Shown: positions 37,901-45,920, counted from the stretch's first letter. The stretch: DNA of 64,000 nt from Planctomycetota bacterium (GCA_029260765.1 JAJDCP010000011.1:186001-250000), one strand, 5' to 3'. Numbers and translations are program-made. The notes: a model not told the origin generated them from the sequence alone.

Positions 37901-39704
37901 CTGCCAGTGCGAGGTGGCCTGCCTGTTCCGGGCTCCAGTGATAACTCGCCCGCAGGCTGCCGTCCGCGGCATCGACCATCAGCAGGGAATCCCTGCCCGG
38001 CACGTAGCAGACCCCCGCGCTGAGCAATCCCCGACCTGCCAAGTGCTCGGGACCGGGCGCCTCCCAAGCGACCAGGCCGGTCTGCAGCTCGACGGCCAGC
38101 AGCCGGCTGCCCGCAAAGACCACATTCCCGTTGCTGACCCCCAGCGGCTCGAACAGCTCTCCCTCTTTGGCGAGCGTCCAGACACGCTTTCCCGTCCACC
38201 GCTCGAGAGCGAAGCAACTCTCGGCATCCCGAGGGAAGCAGATCAGCAATGGCCCAGCGACCAGCGGTGCCACCAAAGGGGTGGTGCCTCGCTGCTGGCG
38301 GTAGATCTGGGTGGCCTTGCTCGCGAGCGGGTAGGTAAAGCTCCACAAGACGCGGCCGGTGTGGGCTTCGACCGCGCTGATCACGCCGTTGTTGGTCATC
38401 GCATAGACCATGCCATCGGAGGCCGATGGCGGCGAAGCAAACAGGCTGCGGGCCAAAATGTTCTGTTGCGAGCTCGAGCCCAGAAAGACCGAATAGCGCA
38501 GCGAGCCGTCCAGCGCATCCAGGCAGAATAGCCGGCTGGCGACTTCGTTCTCCCACTGGTTGCCCACAGCAAAGACGCTGCCTGCGTACGCCAACGGGCT
38601 GCTCAGATGTTCGAGCTGGCGAGCAAAGTCCTGCCACTGCGGGTCTTCCAGATTGCTCCAGAGCTGTTGTCCACTCTCGGTATCGATGGCGCTCAGGAAC
38701 AAATCCGCTGCTGCCTCGACCTCTGAGTCCGCTTCGTGATCTTCGGGAATCGCCCCGACAAACACTGCCGGCTCGTTGCGATGCACACTGAGGTAGGCGC
38801 GGCCGGCCTTCAAACCGGGCTCGAAGCGCAACACATCGATCCGTTCGGGCAGCGAGCTCGCGCTTCCCAGCTGCAGGTCGAAGCGCCGCCGAAGCCGCGC
38901 ATCGAGGCTGAGCAACGACTTGGAGTCCGCCAGATAGACGCCCGTCTCGTCGGCAAGCGGCAGGCTGAAGGCGAGCTGCCCTTGCACCCCGACGGGCAGA
39001 TCCTCATCCCAGCGCTCGCGGCCGGGAAAGAAGGGCTCAGTACGTTCGCTGGATGTGCCCCCAAACAACAAGCCCAGGGCGCGCAGCTCCTGGTGCTCTG
39101 GGCTGGCAGCGACCAACCCCAACGCAGCGCGGATCAGACTCAAGCGGGGCCCACTGGCCTCGGCCAGGGCAGGATCTTCGGGATAGTGGGCCAACAGTGT
39201 CTGCCACTTCCGGTACGCCGCCGCGAAGCGGGTCGCCTCGAGATCGGCCTCCGCCAACTCGAGCAGAACCTCGCGTGCTGCGCCGGTCAGAGGAAAGCGC
39301 TCCGGAACCTCGAGCCAGGTCTGGGGAGGCGCGATCTCACGCAAGCGTCCGAGCAGGTCGGCGGCCTTCGGCTCGCTCTCCTGCAGCCAGGCCGCCCGCG
39401 TGTCCGTAGACAGGGCCGCAAACGCCTCGATCAAAACGTCGCGCGCGCTGCGCCAACTCTCATCGGAGAGGGGGTACAGCAGGGTGCTGGCTGGATCGGC
39501 CTCCGATTGGCGCTGGATGTAGGTCAGAGCATTGCGGAAGGCCTCGACGGCCTCTTCCGCAGGCGGAGCCGCGCGGATTTTTAGAATCAGCTGCTCGAGC
39601 CGCTCGTCCCTGGCGACATAGGCGCGCTCGTCCAGCTCCTCCTGGCCAAACGACACACTCGTAGCCAGCAGCAGACAGATCAGCCAGAGATGCGCGCGTT
39701 GCAT
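34872..39704 (-). CDS. Secreted PQQ-propeller/TPR protein with C-terminal CBM9-like domain
   Basis: A 1610-residue secreted protein. A signal peptide (MQRAHLWLICLLLATSVSFG) is followed by a helical region, then a first beta-propeller with PQQ-like blades (SAIDTESGQQLWSN, SAVEAHTGRVLWSFTYPL, LAVELQTGLVAWEAPG). A TPR-like stretch lies at about 650-900, and a second propeller at about 930-1280 (LWALDGQTGVPLWQREQTG, QVLASNDGRLLWEDAPG). Residues about 1380-1600 resemble a CBM9/DOMON carbohydrate-binding module: RPVEIDGELTDWW, LYLGWDERYFYLTIDVRDN, GDCLLIALDPQNN. Such propellers here are probably scaffolds rather than PQQ enzymes. GGGAGG precedes the ATG. Role unknown. Confidence 0.82.
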   Translation of the reverse strand: MQRAHLWLICLLLATSVSFGQEELDERAYVARDERLEQLILKIRAAPPAEEAVEAFRNALTYIQRQSEADPASTLLYPLSDESWRSARDVLIEAFAALSTDTRAAWLQESEPKAADLLGRLREIAPPQTWLEVPERFPLTGAAREVLLELAEADLEATRFAAAYRKWQTLLAHYPEDPALAEASGPRLSLIRAALGLVAASPEHQELRALGLLFGGTSSERTEPFFPGRERWDEDLPVGVQGQLAFSLPLADETGVYLADSKSLLSLDARLRRRFDLQLGSASSLPERIDVLRFEPGLKAGRAYLSVHRNEPAVFVGAIPEDHEADSEVEAAADLFLSAIDTESGQQLWSNLEDPQWQDFARQLEHLSSPLAYAGSVFAVGNQWENEVASRLFCLDALDGSLRYSVFLGSSSQQNILARSLFASPPSASDGMVYAMTNNGVISAVEAHTGRVLWSFTYPLASKATQIYRQQRGTTPLVAPLVAGPLLICFPRDAESCFALERWTGKRVWTLAKEGELFEPLGVSNGNVVFAGSRLLAVELQTGLVAWEAPGPEHLAGRGLLSAGVCYVPGRDSLLMVDAADGSLRASYHWSPEQAGHLALAGTYLYSVSPTRICAFESLSDTERRLPRGAEGARRLAGLRRAHGRLDEALALLRGAVNRAEGAERDLALDDLVGVLEARSDQRWQAGNRQGAGADLAEAGSLASGQRAVQLFWRAARRYEEAGELAAAVASYQQLAERFGDRKLELRDGLQAPVGPLVAEALQRLVRTQPELYRVYALRAREALSEAEKADSAEGLRRVVQRFPASREAAFAQFGLAQFYMIRQAWPNAAREWQRFLRLFADAPRRADALAGLVRASLRGNFIDEATHTLERLLREHPNDLVGDRRQPVAAFAAEMRAAIAAAGEAELPLPALPIWRTGSDLGVSSGRILEARAGVLPIQTERMLFVRRLQSGDLLWQRAIEPGALCVVGDSAVALFTQGAVELRALESGRLRWRFPIPQLVTHFETGFAPEVKLSALTLHEGRVFVGTRDERLWALDGQTGVPLWQREQTGLLHEEQPVFAGMLLCYRMAEAALWGLDPLDGSPRFHTELAAPNDRLSRSPSVSPARIFCVAGGRRVLAFDQKGEQLWEQTVERRWIDRMVPSADGKLLAVLLQPQVSGTHLQVLASNDGRLLWEDAPGEKRIRSLSIDSQSIYIGRGEILDGEVHCCDRDSGFVRWIHVVPVGISHKQMVATASHLLLPNVAADGPARVTVLDKLRGVEVDQIGRLPDRRLVAMGLFGSRLVLLTDRGSFAFGQPDQARLEERVAQLLEGSETERDAGLLEELASCYRLLGDERAAIRCLADALQLPGVGAADSDRLLAQLMVARELASEEQTPVLKVSRVPRPVEIDGELTDWWREQEGLVLNGPEHLTPIQGLAGSSRWLGAEDLSATLYLGWDERYFYLTIDVRDNILRPYDGEADSWIGDCLLIALDPQNNRGAWFRSDDQLLSLALTLPPKKKPDEEEEPKAEGKFFVTRKDDNSGVVYEVRLAWSSAYFREAGVAVPADGPKDGFSFGFDFALTDDDHNGATKVLCLTPGLLLHTRKDNLWPGFIPKHFGTIRISRDEGRQP

Positions 39705-39788
39705 GCAAACCTCCCGGTTCCGACAACGGGAGTATACACCGCCAGCACGTACGGGGAATAGCGGCTAGTGCCGCAGTGCGATGTCGGC

Positions 39789-40943
39789 TCAACAGGCCTG
39801 CAGCAGGAGGACCACTCCCAACACGCCGGCCACGACGACCGCGACAGTCAGCCCATGCAGGAACGTCCTGGCACTCTCTGGGGGGCCTGCCGCCGAGACC
39901 TCGCTCTCGGCCGGAGCTGGCAAACGAGTCGCGGGCGTGGTCGAGCGCCCAGTGGCCCTACGCTCGCCCCGGCGTCCGTGGCTCTCGAGGTCTGTCGCCA
40001 GCTCAACGCCACTCTGGTAGCGGTCTTCGGGGGCTTTGGCCATCAGCCGGGCGACGCACTCGATGACCGGCTGCGGAATCTCGAGCGCCGCCAGTTTCGC
40101 GAGCGGAGGGGGCTGGCGGATATGCTGCTCGATGTAGTTGACGGTGCTCGGCCCCGAGAACGGCTTCTCGCCACAGAGCATCTCGAAGAGGCTGCAGCCG
40201 AGGGCATAGAGGTCGGACCTGTGGTCCGCGTGGCGCCCGTCGCGGCATTGTTCAGGGGCGATATAGGCCGGCGTCCCGACCAGCTCGCCCGACTCTGTGA
40301 ATTCGACCTCCTGCTCGCTGGTCGCCAAGCCGAAGTCGGCGATGCGAGGGCTGCCATCGGCAGCCAGCAAGAGGTTGTCGGGTTTGACGTCCCGGTGGAT
40401 CACCCCACGCTTCGCGATGTCTCGCAACGCCCGCCCGACAGCTTTGACGATGGCAAGCGCATCGGCGAGCGGCAGCGGTCCCTGATTCAGCCGCGTGCGT
40501 ACCGAATCAGGCAGGTATTCCATCACGATGCAGTAGCTGCCCTCGAGCTCGAACTCGGCCAGTGTGCGCACGACCATGGGATGGTCCAACTCGCGGACGA
40601 TGCGAGACTCCTGGCGGAGCTGCTCATTCAGTGCCGGGTCGCTGGAACATTGACCGGGCAGGATCTTGATGGCGACGGTCAGGCCGTCGCTCTCCCGTTT
40701 CGCGCGGAAGACCTGGCCCATGCCCCCCTGACCGACCTTGGCCTCGAACCGGTAGCCCTCGATGGTCTTGCCGATCAGGTCCTGGAAGGCCTGGGGGCCG
40801 AAGAGCTTGTCACGCCGCTGCGAGGGCTTCTTCTTCTTCTTTCCTTTCATGCTTCGCAGCGCAGCCAGCCTCGTGGCCAGCTCGTCATCCCCGACCCGCT
40901 GGGTCGGTCCCTGCTGCATGTCCCAAGGACTTTCGTCGCTCAC
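39789..40943 (-). CDS. Tail-anchored Ser/Thr kinase
   Basis: A 384-residue Hanks-type kinase. The start is a GTG at 40943 with only a weak upstream site. A Lys-rich N-terminal tail (KGKKKKKPSQRRDK) leads to the kinase domain (about 63-325) with GQGGMGQVFRA, VAIKILP, HRDVKPDN, DFGLAT and GTPAYIAPEQ, all intact. A Pro/Ala linker and one hydrophobic helix at the very C-terminus (LTVAVVVAGVLGVVLLLQAC) make it tail-anchored without an outer sensor. Its signal must therefore come from inside or from partner proteins. It is divergent from ilvE. Confidence 0.88.
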   Translation of the reverse strand: MSDESPWDMQQGPTQRVGDDELATRLAALRSMKGKKKKKPSQRRDKLFGPQAFQDLIGKTIEGYRFEAKVGQGGMGQVFRAKRESDGLTVAIKILPGQCSSDPALNEQLRQESRIVRELDHPMVVRTLAEFELEGSYCIVMEYLPDSVRTRLNQGPLPLADALAIVKAVGRALRDIAKRGVIHRDVKPDNLLLAADGSPRIADFGLATSEQEVEFTESGELVGTPAYIAPEQCRDGRHADHRSDLYALGCSLFEMLCGEKPFSGPSTVNYIEQHIRQPPPLAKLAALEIPQPVIECVARLMAKAPEDRYQSGVELATDLESHGRRGERRATGRSTTPATRLPAPAESEVSAAGPPESARTFLHGLTVAVVVAGVLGVVLLLQAC

Positions 40944-41082
40944 TTGATCTCAACCCTGAAGCCATCAATTCCCTGAAGCAGTGTTCCGCAGGCAGCTCTG
41001 GCGTGCAACACCCGACCCCGGGCAGCCCGTGGCGGACCGCTCACGGGGCGGAGACCGGCAGGGATTTTGCGCGAGGCGTGCA

Positions 41083-41110
41083 TTGCACCCCGCGGACCGC
41101 ATTCTATGGT
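41083..41110 (+). promoter_or_regulatory. Possible sigma-70-type promoter of ilvE
   Basis: TTGCAC (41083-41088) and TATGGT (41105-41110) are separated by 16 bases and stand about 40 bases before the ilvE start. Both boxes match the consensus in part. No experimental support is implied. Confidence 0.35.
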
Positions 41111-41148
41111 ACATTGTGAGAAGTCTGTCGTACGTAAGGAGTCAGCCT

Positions 41149-42063
41149 ATGAGTATCCGCTGTGATGTGATCTGGATGGACGGCGAGCTGGTGCCGTACG
41201 ACGAGGCCAAAGTCCACGTCCTGAGCCACACTCTGCACTACGGGCTGGGCTCGTTCGAGGGTATCCGGACCTACGAGCAGACCGGCAGCGGGCAGGGCGG
41301 CGTGTTCAAGCTCGATGCCCATCTGCGGCGCCTGTTCGAATCGGCGCGCATGTGCCGCATGCGCGTGCCTTTCAGCCAGGAAGAGATTCGCGAAGCCTGC
41401 CTCCAGACGCTTCGTGCCAACAAGCTGAAGGAAGGCTACATCCGGCCGATCATCTTCCTCGGCCACGGCGCCATGGGGCTCGGTGCCCGCAGCAACCGCG
41501 TGCATGTCGCGGTCGCCACCTGGCCCTGGGGTGCCTACCTTGGTGACGAAGGGCTGAGCCGCGGAATCCGCGTCGCGACCAGCTCCTACACGCGCCATCA
41601 CATCAACGCGAACCTGCAGCGCGCAAAGATCATCGGGCACTACGTGAACTCGATCCTGGCCCGCTACGAAGCCAACGACAACGGTTTCGACGAGGCGATC
41701 ATGCTCGATCAGAGCGGCTACGTCGCCGAGGGTACGGGCGAGAACCTGTTCATCGCCCGCGGCGACCTCGTCAAGACGCCGCCTGTCGTCAACATTTTGT
41801 CCGGAATCACACGGAAGACGGCCATCGACATCATGCGCCACGAAGGCATCGAGGTGCAGGAATCTCTGTTCGGCCGCGACGCTCTGTATGTTGCCGACGA
41901 GCTGTTCATGACCGGGACGGCCGCCGAGATCACTCCGATCCGCGAGGTCGACCGGCTCGAGGTCCACGCACCCGGCCCGATCACCAAGAAGGTGCAGTCG
42001 ATCTATCTCAAGGGCGTGCGTGGAGAGGTGGAATGGTTACGCGAGCACATCACCACCTACTGA
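41149..42063 (+). CDS. ilvE: Branched-chain amino acid aminotransferase
   Basis: A 304-residue PLP enzyme of fold type IV, transferring amino groups between branched-chain amino acids and 2-oxoglutarate; E. coli IlvE has 309. ATG 41149 follows AAGGAG. It has IWMDGELVPYDEAKVHVLSHTLHYGLGSFEGIRTY at the start. Later come the YVNSILARYEANDNGFDEAIMLDQSGYVAEGTGENLFI region and LFMTGTAAEITPI near the C-terminus, all family signatures. The macrodomain-CHAT gene begins 10 bases after the stop and probably shares the transcript, though no functional link is evident. Confidence 0.93.
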   Translation: MSIRCDVIWMDGELVPYDEAKVHVLSHTLHYGLGSFEGIRTYEQTGSGQGGVFKLDAHLRRLFESARMCRMRVPFSQEEIREACLQTLRANKLKEGYIRPIIFLGHGAMGLGARSNRVHVAVATWPWGAYLGDEGLSRGIRVATSSYTRHHINANLQRAKIIGHYVNSILARYEANDNGFDEAIMLDQSGYVAEGTGENLFIARGDLVKTPPVVNILSGITRKTAIDIMRHEGIEVQESLFGRDALYVADELFMTGTAAEITPIREVDRLEVHAPGPITKKVQSIYLKGVRGEVEWLREHITTY

Positions 42064-42073
42064 GCGGCCCCGC

Positions 42074-43582
42074 GTGACTCTTCTGCATCGCTGCCAGATC
42101 GGCACCAAGACCTTGCAGGTCCACTTCGGCGACCTGTTGCGGACCCCCGCCTGCGCCATCGTGTGCTCGGAAAACACCGACATGCGTATGGACCGGCTGG
42201 GCGGCCCCTCGGTGTCGGCCGCTGTGCGCGCGGTCGAGGGTGAGCAGCTGGCTGCCGATCTGCTGTGCCACGGGCCCGTCGCCTTCGGAGCCGTGTTGAG
42301 TCGCGAGGCTCGGCAGCTGCCCGCGCGCTACATCTTTTTTGCGGCCACGGTGGCCTTCAGCAACGGCGGGCGGTACGCCTACACCACCTCGGCCGCATCG
42401 ATCCGGGGCGCGACGCGCGAAGCGCTGCGCATGGCCAACCGCCTCGGGCTGCGGCGGGTCAGCTTTCCTGCGTTCGGGGTGCGCGGCGCGGGATTTCCGC
42501 CGGCGCGGGCGGCCGAGCTGCAGTTGGCGGCCGTGGCTGCCGGCCTGCGCGAGCCAGGCAGTGTCGAGCACGTCGACTTTGTGCTCAACGATATGGATGT
42601 CTTTCTGCACTACTTCCGCTCTGCGATCGTCAACACGCTGGGCGAACAGCCGCGGATTCAGCTCAGTGTCGAGCAGCGTGGAGACCAGCTCAGCTTCCAT
42701 CTTGACGAACAGGGTCCCCTCTCGCGCCGCTGTCAAAAGGCCCTGAGCCCGCGTCAGTCGGATGGCTGCCGTGGCAGCTTCGCCCGCCGAGCTGCGGCCG
42801 TCGGCACCCGCGCCGAGCTGCTGCGCCTCGGCCGAGAGCTGGCCAACTGCCTTCCTGCCAGCCTGCGCGACAAACTCGCCTCGCTCGAGCCGGGGGTGCT
42901 GGTGTTGCGGCTCGAACTAGGGCTGGAAGCTGTCCCCTGGGAGTGGATCACGCTCGCCGAAGGCCCCCTGTTCGAACGGCACCAGCTCGGACGCCGCATC
43001 TTGACCAACGCAGAGGCGCCCGTGCAGCCCGTTGCCGCGGCGACACCACGCTCGGCTTTGCTGGTCGTGGACCCCACTGGCGACCTGCCTGCGGCCCGGC
43101 GCGAAGGGCTGCAGCTGATGACCAGCCTGGCCCGAGGAGGCATCGATACCAACTTCCTGGCCGGGAACCGGGCGCGTATCGACGCGGTCATCGAGGCCCT
43201 GGCGCGCCACAGCCTGATCCATTTTGCCGGCCACGCGGGCGGCCAGGGCTGGAAGCTGGCCGACGGTTGGCTCGAGCCCGAGGCCGGCGGTTCGGCAGCC
43301 CAACTGGTCGTCGCCAACGCCTGCCAGAGCGCCCTGCTTGGTCCCGCATTCCTCGAGAGTGGCGTCGGGCACTACATCGGCACCTGGCGCGAGCTCCCTG
43401 ACGGGCCCGCCTCGATCTTTGCCCAGGCCATGTACCGCGCGGTCCTGGCCGGGGAGCCCCTGGGAAGCGCTCTGGCACGGGCGCGCGCTGCACTGCGCGC
43501 CGAGGACCGCGACGATGTGCTCGGCGCGGCCTACGTGCACTACGGCGACCCGCTCGCCGCGCTGGATAGTTTGCTAGAATAA
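42074..43582 (+). CDS. Macrodomain–CHAT fusion protein
   Basis: A 502-residue soluble protein from GTG 42074. Residues about 1-185 form a macrodomain: GDLLRTPACAIVCSENTDMRMDRLGGPSVSAAV corresponds to the 'GDIT…aIVNaaN…GG.gvd.AI' segment. RVSFPAFGVRGAGFPPARAAELQLAAV corresponds to the phosphate loop and last helix. These domains bind or hydrolyse ADP-ribose adducts. After a middle region, a CHAT (caspase-like) protease domain occupies about 280-500: LEAVPWEWI, then LIHFAGHAGG with the catalytic His and VVANACQSALLG with the catalytic Cys. Both dyad residues are present. CHAT proteases are activated by partner proteins in several defence and regulatory settings. No obvious target is adjacent, but an ECF sigma/anti-sigma pair lies downstream. 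Confidence 0.85.
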   Translation: MTLLHRCQIGTKTLQVHFGDLLRTPACAIVCSENTDMRMDRLGGPSVSAAVRAVEGEQLAADLLCHGPVAFGAVLSREARQLPARYIFFAATVAFSNGGRYAYTTSAASIRGATREALRMANRLGLRRVSFPAFGVRGAGFPPARAAELQLAAVAAGLREPGSVEHVDFVLNDMDVFLHYFRSAIVNTLGEQPRIQLSVEQRGDQLSFHLDEQGPLSRRCQKALSPRQSDGCRGSFARRAAAVGTRAELLRLGRELANCLPASLRDKLASLEPGVLVLRLELGLEAVPWEWITLAEGPLFERHQLGRRILTNAEAPVQPVAAATPRSALLVVDPTGDLPAARREGLQLMTSLARGGIDTNFLAGNRARIDAVIEALARHSLIHFAGHAGGQGWKLADGWLEPEAGGSAAQLVVANACQSALLGPAFLESGVGHYIGTWRELPDGPASIFAQAMYRAVLAGEPLGSALARARAALRAEDRDDVLGAAYVHYGDPLAALDSLLE

Positions 43583-43586
43583 TGTT

Positions 43587-43620
43587 TGGCGCTTTGTGCC
43601 GCTTGCGGCACAAAGCGCCA
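43587..43620. terminator. Perfect 16-bp-stem palindrome after the macro-CHAT gene
   Basis: TGGCGCTTTGTGCCGC (43587-43602) and GCGGCACAAAGCGCCA (43605-43620) are a perfect inverted repeat with a 2-base centre, starting four bases after the stop codon. GACTCTTTTG follows. It is likely a terminator, but the stem is long and perfect enough to be a protein-binding or dispersed palindrome. Confidence 0.6.
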
Positions 43621-43659
43621 GACTCTTTTGCGTTGCCTACGGGAACCCACCGTCCACGA

Positions 43660-43696
43660 ACCCAATGTCGGGCGAGCTTGCGAGCCGACATTGGGT
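43660..43696. repeat. Second inverted repeat in the 43583-43905 gap
   Basis: ACCCAATGTCGG (43660-43671) and CCGACATTGGGT (43685-43696) are a perfect 12-bp inverted repeat around a 13-base centre. The rest of the 323-base gap contains a TTGACA at 43742-43747 that could be a -35 box for the sigma gene, without a convincing -10 box. No coding frame is seen. Confidence 0.55.
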
Positions 43697-43905
43697 GAGC
43701 ATACTAACGAACTCGGCAGAGGACTGTCAGGCAGGCTATGGTTGACATCGCGACTTTTCTCGCATGCCATCCTGAGAGGGATCCGCATATTTCTGACGAC
43801 TGGCAGCCCGCACCCCGTCTATGACCGTGCGCATTCGTAGGAACTCGCCAAACTCCAGGCTGGAAGGAACCCGATGAAAGATCCGCGGGAGATGGAGCTT
43901 CTGTT

Positions 43906-44526
43906 GTGGTAGAGCCACTGGCAGAGTTGGTACAGCGTGCCAGAGCTGGAGCGGCCGAGGCTCGGACAGAGCTTTACGAGCGCTTTGCCGACCATGTGCT
44001 GCGGCGCATCCGGTACGGCGCTCGCCGCCGCAACTGGTTCTGGTTGGATGACGAGGACGACATCGTGCAAGAGGTCTTCGCACGTTTCTTCGCGGCCCTC
44101 GACCGCGGGCAGTACGCCCATCGCGACGAGGACGGGCTGCTCGGCTACCTCACCCGCACGTGTTTCTTTGCCATCATGGACCTGAAGAACAAACTGCGCC
44201 AGCAGGAGAAGCTGGGCTGGGACGCGGCGGCTCTGGAGAGCCTGGACATGCGCGCCTTCGGTCGCAGCCTGCCCGATGAGCTGGCCGTCAAGGAGTGCCT
44301 GTCCCGCCTGTACGCTGAGATTGAAGACCTCCCTGAGGCACGCGCGCGGGTGTTGAAGGGGTGGCTTTTCGGCCAGTCGATCGCCGACCTGGCCGGGCAG
44401 ATGGGACGCAGCGCCAATGCGGTCAGCGGGCTGAAGTTCCAGGCTCTGAAACAGCTGCGTGAGCGGTTCGAGGCGACCTCGTTTCTCGCCGACTGCGGAG
44501 CTTTTTTTGGATTGGAGGTACGGTGA
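43906..44526 (+). CDS. ECF-type RNA polymerase sigma factor
   Basis: A 206-residue sigma factor from GTG 43906, with GGAG eight bases upstream. Region 2 is ARTELYERFADHVLRRIRYGARRRNWFWLDDEDDIVQEVFARFFAALDRG, including the DDEDDIVQEVF helix. Region 4 is LYAEIEDLPEARARVLKGWLFGQSIADLAGQMGRSANAVSGLKFQALKQLRERF, with the helix-turn-helix. No region 3 separates them, as in ECF factors. It ends overlapping the next gene in GTGA, which encodes a likely zinc-finger anti-sigma factor. Confidence 0.88.
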   Translation: MVEPLAELVQRARAGAAEARTELYERFADHVLRRIRYGARRRNWFWLDDEDDIVQEVFARFFAALDRGQYAHRDEDGLLGYLTRTCFFAIMDLKNKLRQQEKLGWDAAALESLDMRAFGRSLPDELAVKECLSRLYAEIEDLPEARARVLKGWLFGQSIADLAGQMGRSANAVSGLKFQALKQLRERFEATSFLADCGAFFGLEVR

Positions 44527-45089
44527 AGCCCGAAGACTGGGAGGCCGGACTCGAGCCCTGGCGGCCAGTCCACCGCCGCGGGTGCCCGCCCGGCGCGCAG
44601 CTGTGGCAAGTGCATGAAGGCGGCGCCCCTGAACGCATACATATGCACGTCAAGGTCTGTCCCCTGTGCCAGGATGATCTGGCGGACGCAGGGGCGCTCA
44701 CGCAACAGACCTGGTGGCAGGCAGCTCTGCGCTGGACCGGCGAGGGGATCGCCGCTCTGCGCTCGAGCTTTGACGGCCTCGAGGCCGTCGGAACGCGCAC
44801 ACGGGGCGCCGGCGCTCCCGAGCTGCGCCTGCAAGCCAGACAGGACGACCTGGTCTGTGAGCTGCAGCTGCGAAGGAGCGGCGGCGAGCGCCGCCTGAGC
44901 TGCCAGGTCCGCAGAGCCGACCAGCGGCTACCGCACCGCCTCGAGCTGGTCGAAAACGGTCAGTTGCTTGAAGCCCGCCAGGATCAACGCGGCCAGAGCG
45001 AGCTGCGGCGCCTGCAAGGGCCCGCTTGCGAGCTCTGGGTGCACACAGACAGCCACAGCTTCGCCTTCCGGTTGGAGCTGGAGGGCTGA
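44523..45089 (+). CDS. Putative zinc-binding anti-sigma-like protein
   Basis: A 188-residue soluble protein. The start GTG overlaps the sigma-factor stop. Residues about 41-48 read HVKVCPLC, the His-x3-Cys-x2-Cys motif of zinc-binding anti-sigma (ZAS) domains. No membrane helix follows. The second half is beta-rich and charged (APELRLQARQDDLVCELQLRRSGGERRLSCQV), of unknown fold. Translational coupling to the ECF sigma factor supports an anti-sigma role. A soluble ZAS protein would sense a cytoplasmic signal, which is inferred. Confidence 0.65.
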   Translation: MKPEDWEAGLEPWRPVHRRGCPPGAQLWQVHEGGAPERIHMHVKVCPLCQDDLADAGALTQQTWWQAALRWTGEGIAALRSSFDGLEAVGTRTRGAGAPELRLQARQDDLVCELQLRRSGGERRLSCQVRRADQRLPHRLELVENGQLLEARQDQRGQSELRRLQGPACELWVHTDSHSFAFRLELEG

Positions 45090-45144
45090 CGGGACCGATC
45101 TGGGCGGAAGGACCCAGGCTCCACGAATACGCCTTTCAACCCCA

Positions 45145-45843
45145 TCAAGAATCGCAGCCCACCGCCCCTTTCAGATAGATATCGTCCTCGACCTGACGCA
45201 GGATCTGCTCGATATCCTGCCCAAGCGGTGCCTCGTCGAGGCTGCGCAGCAGGCGCGCCTGCTGTGCCAACTCGAGTTGGCTGGCTGCCGCATCCCTGCG
45301 GGCGATGAGCGCCAAGCGACGCTGCTCCCGCGCTGCATCGGCCTGGGCCGGTTTCTCTAACAGACGGCGAGCAAAATCGGCCTCCTCCAACAGCCGAGCC
45401 GGCTCCCAGTAACCGCTCAACATGTGCACGACGCGGCCTTCGGGATCGCAGAAATAGAAGCGTAGATTGCCACCGCCCGCCCCCTCCCTGACAGCAGCCA
45501 GCTGCGCCTGAGGGTAGGAAATGCTGCCATCGACCGCACGGCTATCATTGCAATACAGCGCCGGGAGCTGGTTGTGCCAGGCGAGCTCAAAGCCTTCTGC
45601 CAGTCGTTCGCGCACCTCAGGATCAGAGAGCGACACGGCCCTCAGCGCATAGGCTGCCAGTCACAAGCGCTTTTCCAGGTCTCCGAGCAACGACAACACC
45701 AACAGGGGCCGCTGCTGCGCCAACGCCCGCTCACGGCTGGCGGTGATGTCGCGCTGCCACAGTCCGGTCTGCCAGGCCGTGTCAGACACGACTGCGGTGC
45801 AGCCCGTGAGGCCGATCAGACATGCCAGAAATGCGATCCGCAA
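45145..45843 (-). CDS. Predicted selenoprotein B: lipoprotein, thioredoxin-like fold, Sec61
   Basis: One frame runs from TTG 45843 to 45145 if the TGA at 45661-45663 is read as selenocysteine (232 residues, Sec61). GGAGG lies nine bases before the TTG. The N-terminus is a short lipoprotein signal with lipobox GLTGC (Cys15). The fold follows thioredoxin-like proteins: helix ASRERALAQQ, strand RPLLVLSLLG, then DLEKRL-U-LAAYALRAVSLSDPEVRERLAEGF, a strand, and GGGNLRFYFCDPEGRVVHMLSGYWEPARLL. Sec occupies the place of the first CxxC cysteine; the second is Ala. The paralogue upstream carries TGA at the same aligned position. If read as stop, the gene would be a 60-residue fragment plus an orphan C-terminal part without a good start. 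The role is probably redox, in the envelope. Confidence 0.8.
45626..45643 (-). promoter_or_regulatory. Candidate bacterial SECIS element, selenoprotein B
   Basis: Counting from the base after UGA, nucleotides 18-23 (GAGGGC) pair with 30-35 (GCUCUC) around the loop CGUGUC. One pair is G-U. Loop G at its second position, 25 bases from UGA, fits the general bSECIS pattern. The geometry is identical to that in the paralogue, with two compensatory pair changes. Confidence 0.75.
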
Positions 45844-45861
45844 GCCTCCGTCCCTCCCCTA

Positions 45862-45909
45862 GCCCGAGCACCAGGCTCGGGCAGATCGACTTGAACCCCG
45901 CCGGGGTTC
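45862..45909. repeat. Two small hairpins between the two selenoprotein genes
   Basis: GCCCGAGC/GCTCGGGC (45862-45869, 45875-45882) and GAACCCC/GGGGTTC (45893-45899, 45903-45909) are perfect short stems in the 77-base gap. They lie after the stop of selenoprotein A and before the start of B on the minus strand. They could terminate, attenuate or stabilise the transcript; there is no T-tract. Confidence 0.4.
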
Positions 45910-45920
45910 GCCCACTAGCC

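Noticed and set aside
45661..45843. A separate 60-residue lipoprotein gene ending at the TGA
   Set aside because: The homology with the paralogue continues past the TGA in the same frame, and the truncated product would lack the rest of the fold.
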